A stretch of 64,000 bases of DNA, from the NCBI RefSeq assembly GCF_010211765.1, contig NZ_PDWO01000004.1, positions 1 through 64,000 of the forward strand. Reading direction: 5' to 3'. Origin of the DNA: Pseudoxanthomonas kaohsiungensis (GTDB lineage: Bacteria > Pseudomonadota > Gammaproteobacteria > Xanthomonadales > Xanthomonadaceae). A program made the translations under genes and the position numbers. The notes under the pieces were generated by a model. That model saw only the letters and a program-made list of their open reading frames with translations, had not been told where the DNA came from and made no database searches. Numbering within the stretch: the first letter of the stretch is position 1; each line of letters begins with the position of its first letter. Below, piece after piece: positions 50,286-58,672 of this stretch.

Positions 50286-51005
50286 TCACGGCCGCGATGC
50301 GGCCTCGCGGCGGGCGGTGCCGCCCAGCAGGGGATAGGGATTGATCGCGGTGCCCTCCCACCAGCGCTTTTCCGGGCCGAGCACGAAGATGGCGAAGTGC
50401 AGGTGGGGCACGTCCGGACTGGCGTTCCCGGTCGAACCCACGTAGCCGATCACCTGGCCGCGCTTCACCGCCTGGCCTTCGGCCAATCCATCGGCGTAAC
50501 GCTGCAGGTGCGCGTAGTAGTAGGCCAGCTCTCCGCCCGGCTCGAACTGGTAGATGGTCAAGCCTCCGCGCGCGCTGTCGAAGAGCTTCTCGACGTGGCC
50601 ATCGGCGACCGCCAGCACCGGCGTTCCGGCCGGCGCCATGATGTCGATCGCGTCGTGGCTGCGGCCGGCGCTGCGCGCATCGGTGAAGGTGTCCTGCAGC
50701 TGCGCGGCCTGCACGCCGGCGACCGGCAACAGCAGGGTGCCGGCAGGTGCGGGGGAAGGCGCATCGCCGCGCGGTGGCGCCGCCGGTGAAGGGGCCGCGA
50801 CCGGCGGCGCGACGTCGCCGGCTGCCATACGCGCGGTCGGGCGCGGGTCGGGGCGGGCGGCGGGTGGCGTCGTGACCGGCGCCTGCGCGCCGCCCGGCGA
50901 CGGCGACACGCGCAGCAACCGCAGCGCGCCGTCCTGCCAGGACAGCGCCAGGAGGAGCAGCGCGACCAGGGCGACCGCCAGCGCCATCGCGAGCGGCGAC
51001 CTCAT
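50286..51005 (-). CDS. M23-family metallopeptidase (LytM-type), membrane anchored
   Basis: A 239-residue periplasmic protein with an N-terminal membrane anchor (about 5-22), a Pro/Ala-rich linker (about 33-90) and an M23 domain. The zinc ligands are in place: His117 and Asp121 in SHDAIDI, and His203 in HLHF; His166 and His201 are the likely catalytic His. All active-site residues remain, so it should be an active endopeptidase that cuts peptidoglycan cross-links. It lies 37 bp downstream of an L,D-transpeptidase gene on the same strand, suggesting joint action in wall remodelling. Confidence 0.93.
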   Translation of the reverse strand: MRSPLAMALAVALVALLLLALSWQDGALRLLRVSPSPGGAQAPVTTPPAARPDPRPTARMAAGDVAPPVAAPSPAAPPRGDAPSPAPAGTLLLPVAGVQAAQLQDTFTDARSAGRSHDAIDIMAPAGTPVLAVADGHVEKLFDSARGGLTIYQFEPGGELAYYYAHLQRYADGLAEGQAVKRGQVIGYVGSTGNASPDVPHLHFAIFVLGPEKRWWEGTAINPYPLLGGTARREAASRP

Positions 51006-51042
51006 GCGGCTCCCCGCGGCACGCGGCTGCGTTCGTACACGC

Positions 51043-52011
51043 TCATTCCTGCAGGACCACCGTGACGCTCGCGTCGACCGCGGCGGCCACCGCCTGGGCG
51101 TCCCAATTGGTCAGGCGGATGCAGCCATGTGACTGGGCCTTGCCGACGCTGGCCGGCTCCGGGGTGCCATGGATGCCGTAATGCGGCTTGGACAGGTCGA
51201 TCCAGACCGTGCCGACCGGATTGTTCGGCCCGGCGGCCAGGGTCGCTTTCTCGTGCCCGGGGTCGGCATCCCAGAACAGGTCCGGGTTGTAGTGGAAGGT
51301 CGGGTCCTTCACCACCGTCACGATGCGCCAGTCGCCGATCGGCAGGGGGTCATGTTCGCTGCCGGTGGACGCCGGGTACTGCGCCATCACGCGGCCGCCG
51401 TCGTCGAGCAGGCGCAGCACGGAGTCGCTGCGATCCACGACCACGCGCGCGGCCTTGGCCGTGGCGGGCGCCGCCACCGCAGGCACGGTCAGCACGGTGC
51501 CGGCGCCGGCGCGGTCCAGTTGCGGGTTCAGCCGTCGCAACAGGGCCGGGCTGGCATGGAAGCGTTCGCCGAGGGCCTCGGCCAGCGACGCATAGCCCAG
51601 TGCATCGAGCCTGGCCTTGTCCATCGCATCGTCGGGCAGCGCCCGGTACGGTCCCGTCAGGTCGGCGTCGGTCAAGCGGTACTCGGCCAGCACTGGCGCG
51701 GCGTCGCGTTCCAGCGCCGCCCAGGTGGCCGCGTCGGGCTCGCCGGTGACGGGCAGGTCGTGCGCGGCCTGGTAGCCACGCAGGGCGCGGGCCTGGTTGG
51801 AGCCGGTGACCGCGTCGATCTCGCCGGGCGAGAAGCGCGCGCGATCGAGCAGGACCTGCAGCCGCAGCCGGGCACCGTCGCCTTCGTGGGTGGCGCGGTC
51901 CTCTGCGGATTGCGCAAGTGGCGCGCCATCGGCGGACGCGGCGTCCTGGCCAAGGGCGTGCGGCGACGCGACGGCCACGAGCATGGCGAGGAAGAGGGGG
52001 GAGGTACGCAT
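51043..52011 (-). CDS. L,D-transpeptidase (YkuD family) with peptidoglycan-binding domain
   Basis: A 322-residue exported enzyme. A signal peptide (about 1-21) is followed by a peptidoglycan-binding-1-like domain (about 48-100) with FSPGEIDAVTGSNQARALRGYQ, a LysM-like short segment, then a YkuD domain (about 188-320). The catalytic motif HGTPEPASVGKAQSHGCIRL contains His281 and nucleophile Cys297. Such enzymes make 3-3 cross-links or attach Braun-type lipoproteins. Good ATG at 52011. Followed by the M23 peptidase gene. Confidence 0.93.
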   Translation of the reverse strand: MRTSPLFLAMLVAVASPHALGQDAASADGAPLAQSAEDRATHEGDGARLRLQVLLDRARFSPGEIDAVTGSNQARALRGYQAAHDLPVTGEPDAATWAALERDAAPVLAEYRLTDADLTGPYRALPDDAMDKARLDALGYASLAEALGERFHASPALLRRLNPQLDRAGAGTVLTVPAVAAPATAKAARVVVDRSDSVLRLLDDGGRVMAQYPASTGSEHDPLPIGDWRIVTVVKDPTFHYNPDLFWDADPGHEKATLAAGPNNPVGTVWIDLSKPHYGIHGTPEPASVGKAQSHGCIRLTNWDAQAVAAAVDASVTVVLQE

Positions 52012-52146
52012 GGGCGACGGTACTCGTTCGGGATGCCGTTACGCTGGGCAGTCCGATGCGGTGCCGGCGTGAAGGCGCGCGGACGTGGTTCAGCGATGTG
52101 GAAGATTCGCCAAGCAGGCGTCGGTGGCGGGCGCGCGCAGCGCGTC

Positions 52147-52458
52147 TCAGGCGAGGTCGTGCTTGCTGCCGCCGCGGCAGCGCGGGGAGTCGGGGACGTT
52201 CGCGTCGGCCTGCCATTCGGCGGGCGTGTAGGTGTGCAGGCCCAGGGCATGCACCTGCTGCATCAGCGGGCCCATTGCGGCGTAGGCGGCCTGGTGCCGC
52301 TGGATCGCGCGCCGGCCCTCGAACTGCGCGCTGACGATCACCGCCTTGTAATGCGTTTCCAGGCCACGGCTGTGCATGTGGCTCTCGTCGATCACCTCCA
52401 GGTGCACCGGCTGCAGGGCGGAGAGGGCCTCTCGGATCTGGTCGGCGCGGGTGGTCAT
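52147..52458 (-). CDS. bolA: BolA family protein
   Basis: A 103-residue BolA/YrbA-type protein: LQPVHLEVIDESHMHSRG, THYKAVIVSAQFEGRRAIQRHQAAYAAMG and HALGLHTYTPAEW. BolA proteins partner with monothiol glutaredoxins in Fe-S handling and affect cell shape under stress. The conserved His of HMHSRG and the later HRxHQAAY-type helix are in place, the latter as IQRHQ. The C-terminal 15 residues are an extra basic tail. It begins 53 bp after the acetyl-CoA hydrolase-family gene on the same strand. Its own start is ATG 52458. Confidence 0.92.
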   Translation of the reverse strand: MTTRADQIREALSALQPVHLEVIDESHMHSRGLETHYKAVIVSAQFEGRRAIQRHQAAYAAMGPLMQQVHALGLHTYTPAEWQADANVPDSPRCRGGSKHDLA

Positions 52459-52511
52459 TCGAGTTCCGGAACGGGCTATACGGGGAGAAGGTGGTGGCGC
52501 AGGCGCGCGTT

Positions 52512-54464
52512 TCAATGGTCGCGGGCGGTGCGCGCCAGCGCCAATCCCAGGAGCCGGGCCTGGAACCAGGTGCCCGCGCCCGCGCCGGCATGCAGGTCCA
52601 TGCGCCGGAGCGCTTCGTCGTCGCGCCCCGGCGTCGCGGTCAGCGCCTGCCACGCGATGCGCAGCTTGCCGGATGTGGTCGCCGTGCTGGCCTGCAGCCA
52701 GGCCAGCGCGCGCACCAGCCGCTGCTCGACCGCGGTGAAATCGCTGCCCAGCGGATAGTCGGGCAGGGTGCCATCCCGGCGGAACGGCGCCAGCGACTGG
52801 CCCAGCCGCTGCGGCGTGTTGTGCTGCCAGCGTGGCGGCGCGGCGAAGTCGCCGCGCAGCTTGCGTGCCGCCTTCGCCGCGTCCAGCAGCCCGGCCTGCC
52901 AGCGCGCATCGGCGATCCCGGCCATGGCCACCACGCAGTCCTCGTCGCTGGCATGGCGCAGGTCGGCGATGCCGTACTCGTCGACGTACAGGTCGCGCAG
53001 GTGGCGCGGGATGGTGGCGTGGCCGTAGTTCCAGCGCACGTTGGACTCGCTGCGACCGTGCGCTTCGCGAGTGGAACGGAGCATCAGCACCGAGCGCGCA
53101 TCGGGCAGGGCATGGGCCATGGCCACGAAGTTGTATTGCCCGCCCACGCCGGAAACCACGCGTCCGTCCTCCAGCGCGTCGGAGACCGCCGCGCCCAGCG
53201 CGGTGGCCATCATGCAGCTGTTGAAGAAGCGCGCATCGCGGCGCTGCAGGCGTTCCAGTCCCTCGTCGCCGCCGTAGAGCTGGTTGACCTCGCCGATGCG
53301 GCGCATGCCGATCGCCCGGCACTGCACCTCGGGCAGGTCGCGCAGCCAGGCGTAGAAGTCCGGCGAGCCCAGGTAGAAGGCGCCGTGCAGGTATTCGCCG
53401 TCGCGCTCCAGGCGTGCATGGTCGCCCAGGTTGGCGGTGCCGTCGGCCAGCCGGCGCATCAGCGCGGCGTCGTCCACCACCTTGCGCCGGATCACGCCGG
53501 TTTCGACCAGACGCTTGAAGCCTTCGTTGATCATCTCGCTGCAGCCGTACAGGCCGACCTCGAACGGCCCGAGACCGCCGCTGTCGCGCACGGCCGGATG
53601 CGATTCCAGGTCCGGATCGAGTGCGGCCAGCACCTGCCGGTAGCGCGCGTTGTCGGTATGGCGCAGCACCAGCGCGTGGCACAGCGCATCGGCCAGCGCA
53701 CCGATCCCGATCTGCAGGGTGCCGCCGTCGCGCACCAGCGTGCTGGCATACAGGCCGATGGCGTAGTCGGCGTCGCCGACCGGCTGCCGCGGCAGGCCGA
53801 ACAGCGATGGATGCGGACCGGGCGGGTCGATCACCACGTCGAAGAAGCCGTCGGGCGCGACCGCGCTGCCGCCCAGCCAGGGCAGTTGCGGGTCGATCTC
53901 GGCCACCAGCAGCGGCCGCGGCAGGCCGCGGGCCAGGTGCGCGTCGACGGTATCGGCGGTCAGGTCGGTGTTGCAGGAGAACGACAGCCGGTCGCCACCC
54001 GGCTCCCGGGCGACCTTCTGCGTGATCAGGTGCACCTGGCGCGCGGCCAGCGCGGCAGCCACGTGGGTGTAGTTGAGGCTGGCATACCGGCGCTGGGTCT
54101 GCGCCGAGTCCAGCAGCGCACCGGACTGCAGGTAGAACTCCTCGACTTCGATATGGGCCGGCAGTGCATCGCGCTTCATCGCCTGCACGTAGGCCAGGCG
54201 CGGGAAATCCTCGCCGAAATGGCGCGCCAGGAACGGGCCCAGGAAGCGCGCCTGCAATCCCTTGCCCGGCGAAGGCGGATCCAGCGACAGCGCGGTGTAC
54301 AGGTGCAGCGGGCGCGATGGATCGGCTTCCACGCGGGCATACAGCGCGTTGAGCAACCGGTGCGGCTTGCCCAGGCCCAGCGGCGCGGCGACGCGCAGGC
54401 CAGCCGGCAGCCGCGCCAGCAGGTGGTCCAGCGCCGCTTCGACGTCGGTGAAGTGCAAGGCCAT
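52512..54464 (-). CDS. Acetyl-CoA hydrolase/transferase family protein
   Basis: A 650-residue protein related to acetyl-CoA hydrolase/CoA transferases (Cat1/Ach1 superfamily). The C-terminal half has GIGALADALCHALV, GLYGCSEMINEGFKRL, the SGVGGQYNFVAMAHAL motif and RWNYGHATIPRHLRDLYVDEYGIADL, typical of the family's second CoA-transferase domain. The N-terminal half (about 1-230) is more divergent. At 650 residues it is longer than most (about 500). The acyl substrate is unknown. ATG at 54464. It diverges from the BlaI operon. Confidence 0.86.
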   Translation of the reverse strand: MALHFTDVEAALDHLLARLPAGLRVAAPLGLGKPHRLLNALYARVEADPSRPLHLYTALSLDPPSPGKGLQARFLGPFLARHFGEDFPRLAYVQAMKRDALPAHIEVEEFYLQSGALLDSAQTQRRYASLNYTHVAAALAARQVHLITQKVAREPGGDRLSFSCNTDLTADTVDAHLARGLPRPLLVAEIDPQLPWLGGSAVAPDGFFDVVIDPPGPHPSLFGLPRQPVGDADYAIGLYASTLVRDGGTLQIGIGALADALCHALVLRHTDNARYRQVLAALDPDLESHPAVRDSGGLGPFEVGLYGCSEMINEGFKRLVETGVIRRKVVDDAALMRRLADGTANLGDHARLERDGEYLHGAFYLGSPDFYAWLRDLPEVQCRAIGMRRIGEVNQLYGGDEGLERLQRRDARFFNSCMMATALGAAVSDALEDGRVVSGVGGQYNFVAMAHALPDARSVLMLRSTREAHGRSESNVRWNYGHATIPRHLRDLYVDEYGIADLRHASDEDCVVAMAGIADARWQAGLLDAAKAARKLRGDFAAPPRWQHNTPQRLGQSLAPFRRDGTLPDYPLGSDFTAVEQRLVRALAWLQASTATTSGKLRIAWQALTATPGRDDEALRRMDLHAGAGAGTWFQARLLGLALARTARDH

Positions 54465-54585
54465 GCGGGCAGCTTAGGGCATCGTGGGCGCGGGGCTCGT
54501 GGAGGCCAGGGCCAAAGGCCTCGACGGTGGCCGCGCCGCTGGCCTTATCCATGACGGAGCTGCCGGCCGTGGCATTCGGGGGGTG

Positions 54586-54614
54586 TTGACACCGCGAAAG
54601 TTTACGCATGTAAT
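54586..54614 (+). promoter_or_regulatory. Promoter of the blaI-M56 operon
   Basis: TTGACA (54586-54591) is a perfect -35, the spacer is 17 bp and TGTAAT (54609-54614) matches the -10 at 5 of 6 positions. This is the strongest sigma-70 promoter in the window. The -10 lies inside the first operator dyad, so the repressor would block polymerase directly. Confidence 0.85.
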
Positions 54615-54638
54615 CGGATAAAGTTTACAGGTGTAAAC
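54601..54638 (+). promoter_or_regulatory. Two dyad operators for the BlaI-type repressor
   Basis: TTTAC-gcat-GTAAT at 54601-54614 and GTTTAC-aggt-GTAAAC at 54623-54638 share the form TTTAC-N4-GTAAA. Their centres are 23 bp apart, about two helical turns, so two repressor dimers would sit on one face of DNA. BlaI/MecI operators have the related core TACA-TGTA. The Shine-Dalgarno GGAGG (54639-54643) directly follows the second dyad. Confidence 0.8.
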
Positions 54639-54647
54639 GGAGGCGGC

Positions 54648-55043
54648 ATGGATACGACCCCGATCAGCGATGCCGAGGCGATGGTGATGGAAGTCCTGTG
54701 GGGCGCCAGCCCGCGCAGCGCCGAGGAGGTGATTGCGGCATTGGCCGACAGTACCGGCTGGGCCGAACCGACGATCAAGACCCTGCTCAACCGCCTGCTC
54801 AACAAGGGCGCGATCAGCGCGGAAAAAGACGGGCGCCGCTACCTGTATTCGCCGGTCCTGCGGCGCGAAGTCTGGGTGCAGCAGCAGAGCGAAGGCCTGC
54901 TGGCGCGGCTGTTCGGCGGCCGGGTGGCGCCGCTCGTGGCGCATTTCAGCGAACGCGGCCAGCTGTCGGCGGCCGACATCGCCGAGCTCAAACGGCTGGT
55001 TTCCGAGCTGGACGATGGCAGGGAGGCCGACGATGGACGCTGA
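54648..55043 (+). CDS. BlaI/MecI/CopY-family transcriptional repressor
   Basis: A 131-residue winged-helix repressor: ISDAEAMVMEVLWGASPRSAEEVIAAL, the recognition helix TIKTLLNRLLNKGAIS, and a wing EKDGRRYLYSPV, followed by a dimerisation region. In classical systems BlaI is cleaved when an M56 sensor protease is activated. Here the sensor gene overlaps by 11 bp. No beta-lactamase gene is nearby, so the targets are probably the operon itself and distant genes. Promoter and twin operators lie directly upstream. Confidence 0.95.
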   Translation: MDTTPISDAEAMVMEVLWGASPRSAEEVIAALADSTGWAEPTIKTLLNRLLNKGAISAEKDGRRYLYSPVLRREVWVQQQSEGLLARLFGGRVAPLVAHFSERGQLSAADIAELKRLVSELDDGREADDGR

Positions 55044-56682
55044 GCTGATCGCCGCACTGGTCGAAGCGACAGTAGCCGGAAGCGCGGCCATGCTGCTGGT
55101 GCTGGCCCTGCGCCGGCCCGTGCGCGCTGCGCTGGGTGCCAGCGCCGCCTACGCATTATGGTTGTGCGTGCCGATGGCGCTGCTGGCGGTGTTGCTGCCA
55201 CGCGGCGCGGACGCGGCGATGGCGCTGCCGGTGGCCTGGCAGATCGGTCCGGCGGTCGCGGTCGTGGCATCGGCCCAGCCGCAATCGGGCATGGACTGGC
55301 AGGCGATGCTGGCGTCGCTGTGGCTGGTCGGCGCCCTAGCATCGGCACTGCTGCTGGCCTGGCAGCAGCGTCGTTTCCGGCGCGCACTCGGCCTGCTGCG
55401 CAGGCGTGAAGACGGCCTGTACCAGTCCACGACCGCCACGGCGGGACTGCCTGCCGTGACCGGCGTGCTGCGGCCTCGGATCCTGTTACCGGCCGATTTC
55501 GAGCGGCGCTACACCGCGCAGGAACAGGACCTCGTGCTGCAGCACGAACGCCTGCACGTACGCCGTGGCGACCTGGTCGCCAATGCACTGGCTGCATCGT
55601 TGCGCTGCGTGTTCTGGTTCAACCCGCTGCTGCCACCCGTGCTGCGCCGCTTCCGGCTCGACCAGGAGCTGGCCTGCGACGAGCGGGTGATTGCACGCAA
55701 TCCGCGCGCCCGTCGCCCCTACGGCGAGGCGATGCTCAAGACCCACTTCGACGAACTTCCCCTGCCGCTGGGCTGCCATTGGCAGGCGCAGCATCCGATC
55801 AAGGAGCGCATCGACATGCTCAAGCGTCCCACGCCGTCGCCCTTGCGCTGGATGGCGACCATCCTGCTTGCGACGGGCCTCACCGCTTCGGTCGGCTACA
55901 CGGCCTGGGCGGTGCAGCCGGGTGCAGGCGCTGTATCGACTGACGGAACCGGGCAATTCGTGATAGCCAGGCAAGCCACTTATGACGGAGTGACAGGCGG
56001 GCTGCTGGTCCAGCAGGTGAAGGCGGGCGAACCGGCTGGTGCGGTCATGGGGACGGGGAGCGGTCAGTGGGCCACTACGGTAGTGGCAACGCCGGGGCCG
56101 CAACCAGGCACCACCTACCTGCGCTTCGAGCTCAAGCAGGGCGACCCTGGCGCGCTTGTCGCGCAGCCTTCCGTGCTGGTCCATGACGGCGAAGCTGGCG
56201 CCATCGAGCATCGCGATGCCTCGGGGAAGATTGTGTACCGGCTGGTGTTTCGCGTCCTGCCCGTTAGCGGCACGGACGGAGAAACACAACAGCGCATGCG
56301 CCAGTTGCTCGCGAAGGGTGGAGTCGCCGGCGGGGGCGCCGTGGACGAGCAACCACGAGCTGATGGCACGGCGGCCGCGACGGCATCAGTCGAGCAGCGC
56401 ATGCCGCCGCCAGAGTACCCCGTCGAAGCTGCCAGGCAGTACATCGGCGGCGAGGTCGTCCTGCTGGCCACTGTGGGCCCGGATGGCGTCCTCCGGGACA
56501 TACAGGTGGAAAGCGCCACGCCGGAAGGCGTGTTCGAGGAGACGTCACTGGCGGCGGCGCGGAAGTGGACTTACCTGCCTGCCATGCAGGGCGGCAGGCC
56601 GATCGAAGGGCGCGTGCGCATCCCGATCACCTTCGAGTCCATGCCGTCTGGCGAGGAACCGGAAGCGGGCGAGGTGGACTGA
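55033..56682 (+). CDS. M56 (BlaR1-like) membrane metalloprotease fused to TonB C-terminal domain
   Basis: A 549-residue protein. Membrane helices lie near 10-27, 36-56 and 92-110. The zinc protease motif is HERLH (His171, Glu172, His175) with the distal Glu212 in DQELACDE. Another membrane helix (about 275-293) leads to a periplasmic part. In place of the penicillin-binding sensor domain of BlaR1 there is a 150-residue unassigned region and then a TonB_C domain (about 455-540: PPEYPVEAARQYIGGEVVLLATVG... WTYLPAMQGG). What it senses is unknown. Its ATG overlaps the repressor gene, giving coupled expression. Confidence 0.92.
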   Translation: MDAELIAALVEATVAGSAAMLLVLALRRPVRAALGASAAYALWLCVPMALLAVLLPRGADAAMALPVAWQIGPAVAVVASAQPQSGMDWQAMLASLWLVGALASALLLAWQQRRFRRALGLLRRREDGLYQSTTATAGLPAVTGVLRPRILLPADFERRYTAQEQDLVLQHERLHVRRGDLVANALAASLRCVFWFNPLLPPVLRRFRLDQELACDERVIARNPRARRPYGEAMLKTHFDELPLPLGCHWQAQHPIKERIDMLKRPTPSPLRWMATILLATGLTASVGYTAWAVQPGAGAVSTDGTGQFVIARQATYDGVTGGLLVQQVKAGEPAGAVMGTGSGQWATTVVATPGPQPGTTYLRFELKQGDPGALVAQPSVLVHDGEAGAIEHRDASGKIVYRLVFRVLPVSGTDGETQQRMRQLLAKGGVAGGGAVDEQPRADGTAAATASVEQRMPPPEYPVEAARQYIGGEVVLLATVGPDGVLRDIQVESATPEGVFEETSLAAARKWTYLPAMQGGRPIEGRVRIPITFESMPSGEEPEAGEVD

Positions 56683-57246
56683 ATGTCATGCATGCGCTTG
56701 CTTGGAAGCGTAAAACCTGTTGGCCTGATGTCGCTGGCCGCCGCTGTTTGCCTGCTCGCCGCCTGCACCACGCGTACCGCTGCCGTGGACCAGCGACTGA
56801 TCCTGCCCGAAGGCAGTGCCCGCTACGACATGGCGGACAACCAGGCTTTCGCTTTCCCTGAGCCGCGCGACAATGAGACGCCAGGGTTCCCGGATGATTT
56901 CGGGCCGCACGAGTTGGCTCCCACCACGCTCTGCGCGAGTTTCGTGATCGATGCGGCCGGTGGCGTGGGCAAGGTAAAGCTGCTGGAGGATCCGGGCTGC
57001 GTCGCCCCCGAATTGCAGCCTCAGCTGGGCAGGGCGGTGCTGGAGGCGGTCTCGGCCTGGCACTACAAGCCAGCCGCGTTCTGCGACTACCCGGACGCGG
57101 CCACGCGCGACCGTGACTGGAACGGCGTGGGCTGTGCCGGTGCGGTCGCCGAGACGCGGCCGGTAGCGGTCACCCTGGCGTACGCGTTCACCTTTGAGGT
57201 GCGCAACGGACGGCAGCGGGTCGGTGCGGCGCAGCGCAAGGAGTGA
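56683..57246 (+). CDS. Predicted lipoprotein with TonB_C-like region
   Basis: A 187-residue protein starting one base after the M56 stop, with GAGGTG as ribosome site. A signal peptide ends in the lipobox LLAAC (Cys28). The mature part shows SFVIDAAGGVGKVKLLEDPGC, AVLEAVSAWHYKPAAFCDYPDA, which resembles the energy-transducer C-terminal (TonB_C) fold and carries several Cys residues. Function unknown. Direct coupling to the M56-TonB_C gene suggests both belong to one envelope pathway. Confidence 0.82.
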   Translation: MSCMRLLGSVKPVGLMSLAAAVCLLAACTTRTAAVDQRLILPEGSARYDMADNQAFAFPEPRDNETPGFPDDFGPHELAPTTLCASFVIDAAGGVGKVKLLEDPGCVAPELQPQLGRAVLEAVSAWHYKPAAFCDYPDAATRDRDWNGVGCAGAVAETRPVAVTLAYAFTFEVRNGRQRVGAAQRKE

Positions 57247-57291
57247 TGCGGCGGTTGGCGAGTGACGTGTGGAACCGGCGGACGGCCAGGC

Positions 57292-57906
57292 TCAATCCAG
57301 CACGTGCACCGCATCGGCCAGCCGCCGCACCTCGTCGGGGTGGTGGCTGACGTAGAGCATCGGCAGGCGCACTTCGTCGCGCACGCGCTGCAGGTAGGGA
57401 ATGAGTTCCTCGCGCCGCGCCTGGTCCAGCGCGGTCAGCGGCTCGTCGAACAGCAGGATCGCCGGTTGCGACAGCAGGGCGCGGCCGATGGCCACGCGCT
57501 GGGTCTCGCCGCCGGAGAGGTTCGCGGTGCGCCGCGCCAGCAGGTGGCCGATGCCGAGCAGGTCCACCACGGCGTCGAAGCCGAAGCGCGACTGCGCATC
57601 GCCATGGCGTCCGTAGCGCAGGTTGCGCGCCACGTCGAGGTGGGGGAACAGGCGCGCATCCTGGAACACGTAGCCGATGCGGCGGCGGTGGGTCGGCATG
57701 TCGATCCCGCGCGCGCTGTCGTAGAGCACGCGGTCGTCGATGCGGATGTGGCCGGAGACCGGCTGCACCAGTCCGGCGATGGCGTTGAGCACGGTGGTCT
57801 TGCCCGCGCCTGAAGGCCCGGCCAGCGCGACCACGCGTGCCTGCTCCTCGATGCCGACGTGGCGCTGGAAGCCGCCGCGGCGCAGGTGCAGGTCGAGGCT
57901 CAGCAT
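57292..57906 (-). CDS. modC: Molybdate ABC transporter ATPase ModC, without C-terminal mop domain
   Basis: The ATP-binding subunit of molybdate import. The 204-residue protein has Walker A GPSGAGKT near residue 30, the signature LSGGETQR, Walker B ILLFDEPLTALD and the switch His (YVSHHPDE). Typical ModC is about 350 residues with a C-terminal TOBE/mop molybdate-binding domain; here the protein stops after the nucleotide-binding domain. The start at 57906 (MLSLDL) fits ModC; an in-frame ATG at 57924 would add six residues. It overlaps nothing but lies 61 bp after modB on the same strand. Confidence 0.9.
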   Translation of the reverse strand: MLSLDLHLRRGGFQRHVGIEEQARVVALAGPSGAGKTTVLNAIAGLVQPVSGHIRIDDRVLYDSARGIDMPTHRRRIGYVFQDARLFPHLDVARNLRYGRHGDAQSRFGFDAVVDLLGIGHLLARRTANLSGGETQRVAIGRALLSQPAILLFDEPLTALDQARREELIPYLQRVRDEVRLPMLYVSHHPDEVRRLADAVHVLD

Positions 57907-57967
57907 GGGCCGAACCCGCAGCATGCCGGTGCGTCCGGATGGCGGAGCCGAAGGCCCTGCGACAGGC

Positions 57968-58663
57968 TCATGCTTCTTCCTCCGCGCCCCGCTGCCGCCG
58001 CACCAGCCACTCCGACAGCAGCAGTGCACCCAGCGAGATCAGCAGCGAAACCGCGGCCAGTCGCCAGATGCCGGCCTCGCCGCCCGGCACCTGCATCAAT
58101 CCGTAGATGGCCGCGGACAGCGTCTGCGTCTCGCCCGGGATGGCCGAGACGAAGGTGATGGTCGCGCCGAATTCGCCCAGCGCCTTGGCGAATGCCAGGG
58201 CCGCGCCGGCTACCAGCCCGGGCCAGGCCAGCGGCAGGGTCACGGTGAGGAACACCCGCCAGGGTGCGGCGCCGAGCGTGGCGGCGGCCTGTTCGAGCTT
58301 GCGGTCCACGTTCTCGATCGACAGCCGGATCGCGCGCACCATCAGTGGGAAGCCCATCACCGCGCAGGCCAGCGCCGCGCCGGTCCAGCGGAAGGCCAGG
58401 GTGATGCCGAAGGTGTCGTGCAGCCAGCGACCGGCGGGCCCCTGGTTGCCGAACATCACCAGCAGCGCGTAGCCCATCACCACCGGTGGCAGCACCAGCG
58501 GCAGGTGCACCAGCGCGTCGAGCAGGGCCTTGCCGGGGAAGCGGCGCCGCGCCAGCAGCCAGGCCACGGCCACGCCCAGCGGCAGGCTGGCGAGCGCGGC
58601 GACCATCGCGACCTTCAGGCTTACGCCGATGGCGGTCAGCTCCGCGGGCGAGAACCAGTCCAA
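57968..58663 (-). CDS. modB: Molybdate ABC transporter permease ModB
   Basis: A 231-residue inner-membrane permease with about five helices and the binding-protein-dependent transport motif EQAAATLGAAPWRVF...LPLAWPGLVAGAALAFAKALGEFGAT, the EAA loop that docks ModC. TTG at 58663 is the best start (LDWFSPAEL), with GAGGCGAGG upstream; no ATG or GTG gives a full first helix. It begins 9 bp after the modA stop. Confidence 0.93.
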   Translation of the reverse strand: MDWFSPAELTAIGVSLKVAMVAALASLPLGVAVAWLLARRRFPGKALLDALVHLPLVLPPVVMGYALLVMFGNQGPAGRWLHDTFGITLAFRWTGAALACAVMGFPLMVRAIRLSIENVDRKLEQAAATLGAAPWRVFLTVTLPLAWPGLVAGAALAFAKALGEFGATITFVSAIPGETQTLSAAIYGLMQVPGGEAGIWRLAAVSLLISLGALLLSEWLVRRQRGAEEEA

Positions 58664-58672
58664 GGCCTCGCC

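Noticed and set aside
54648-56682. Beta-lactam resistance operon
   Set aside because: Repressor and M56 protease are present, but the sensor lacks a penicillin-binding domain and no beta-lactamase gene is adjacent.
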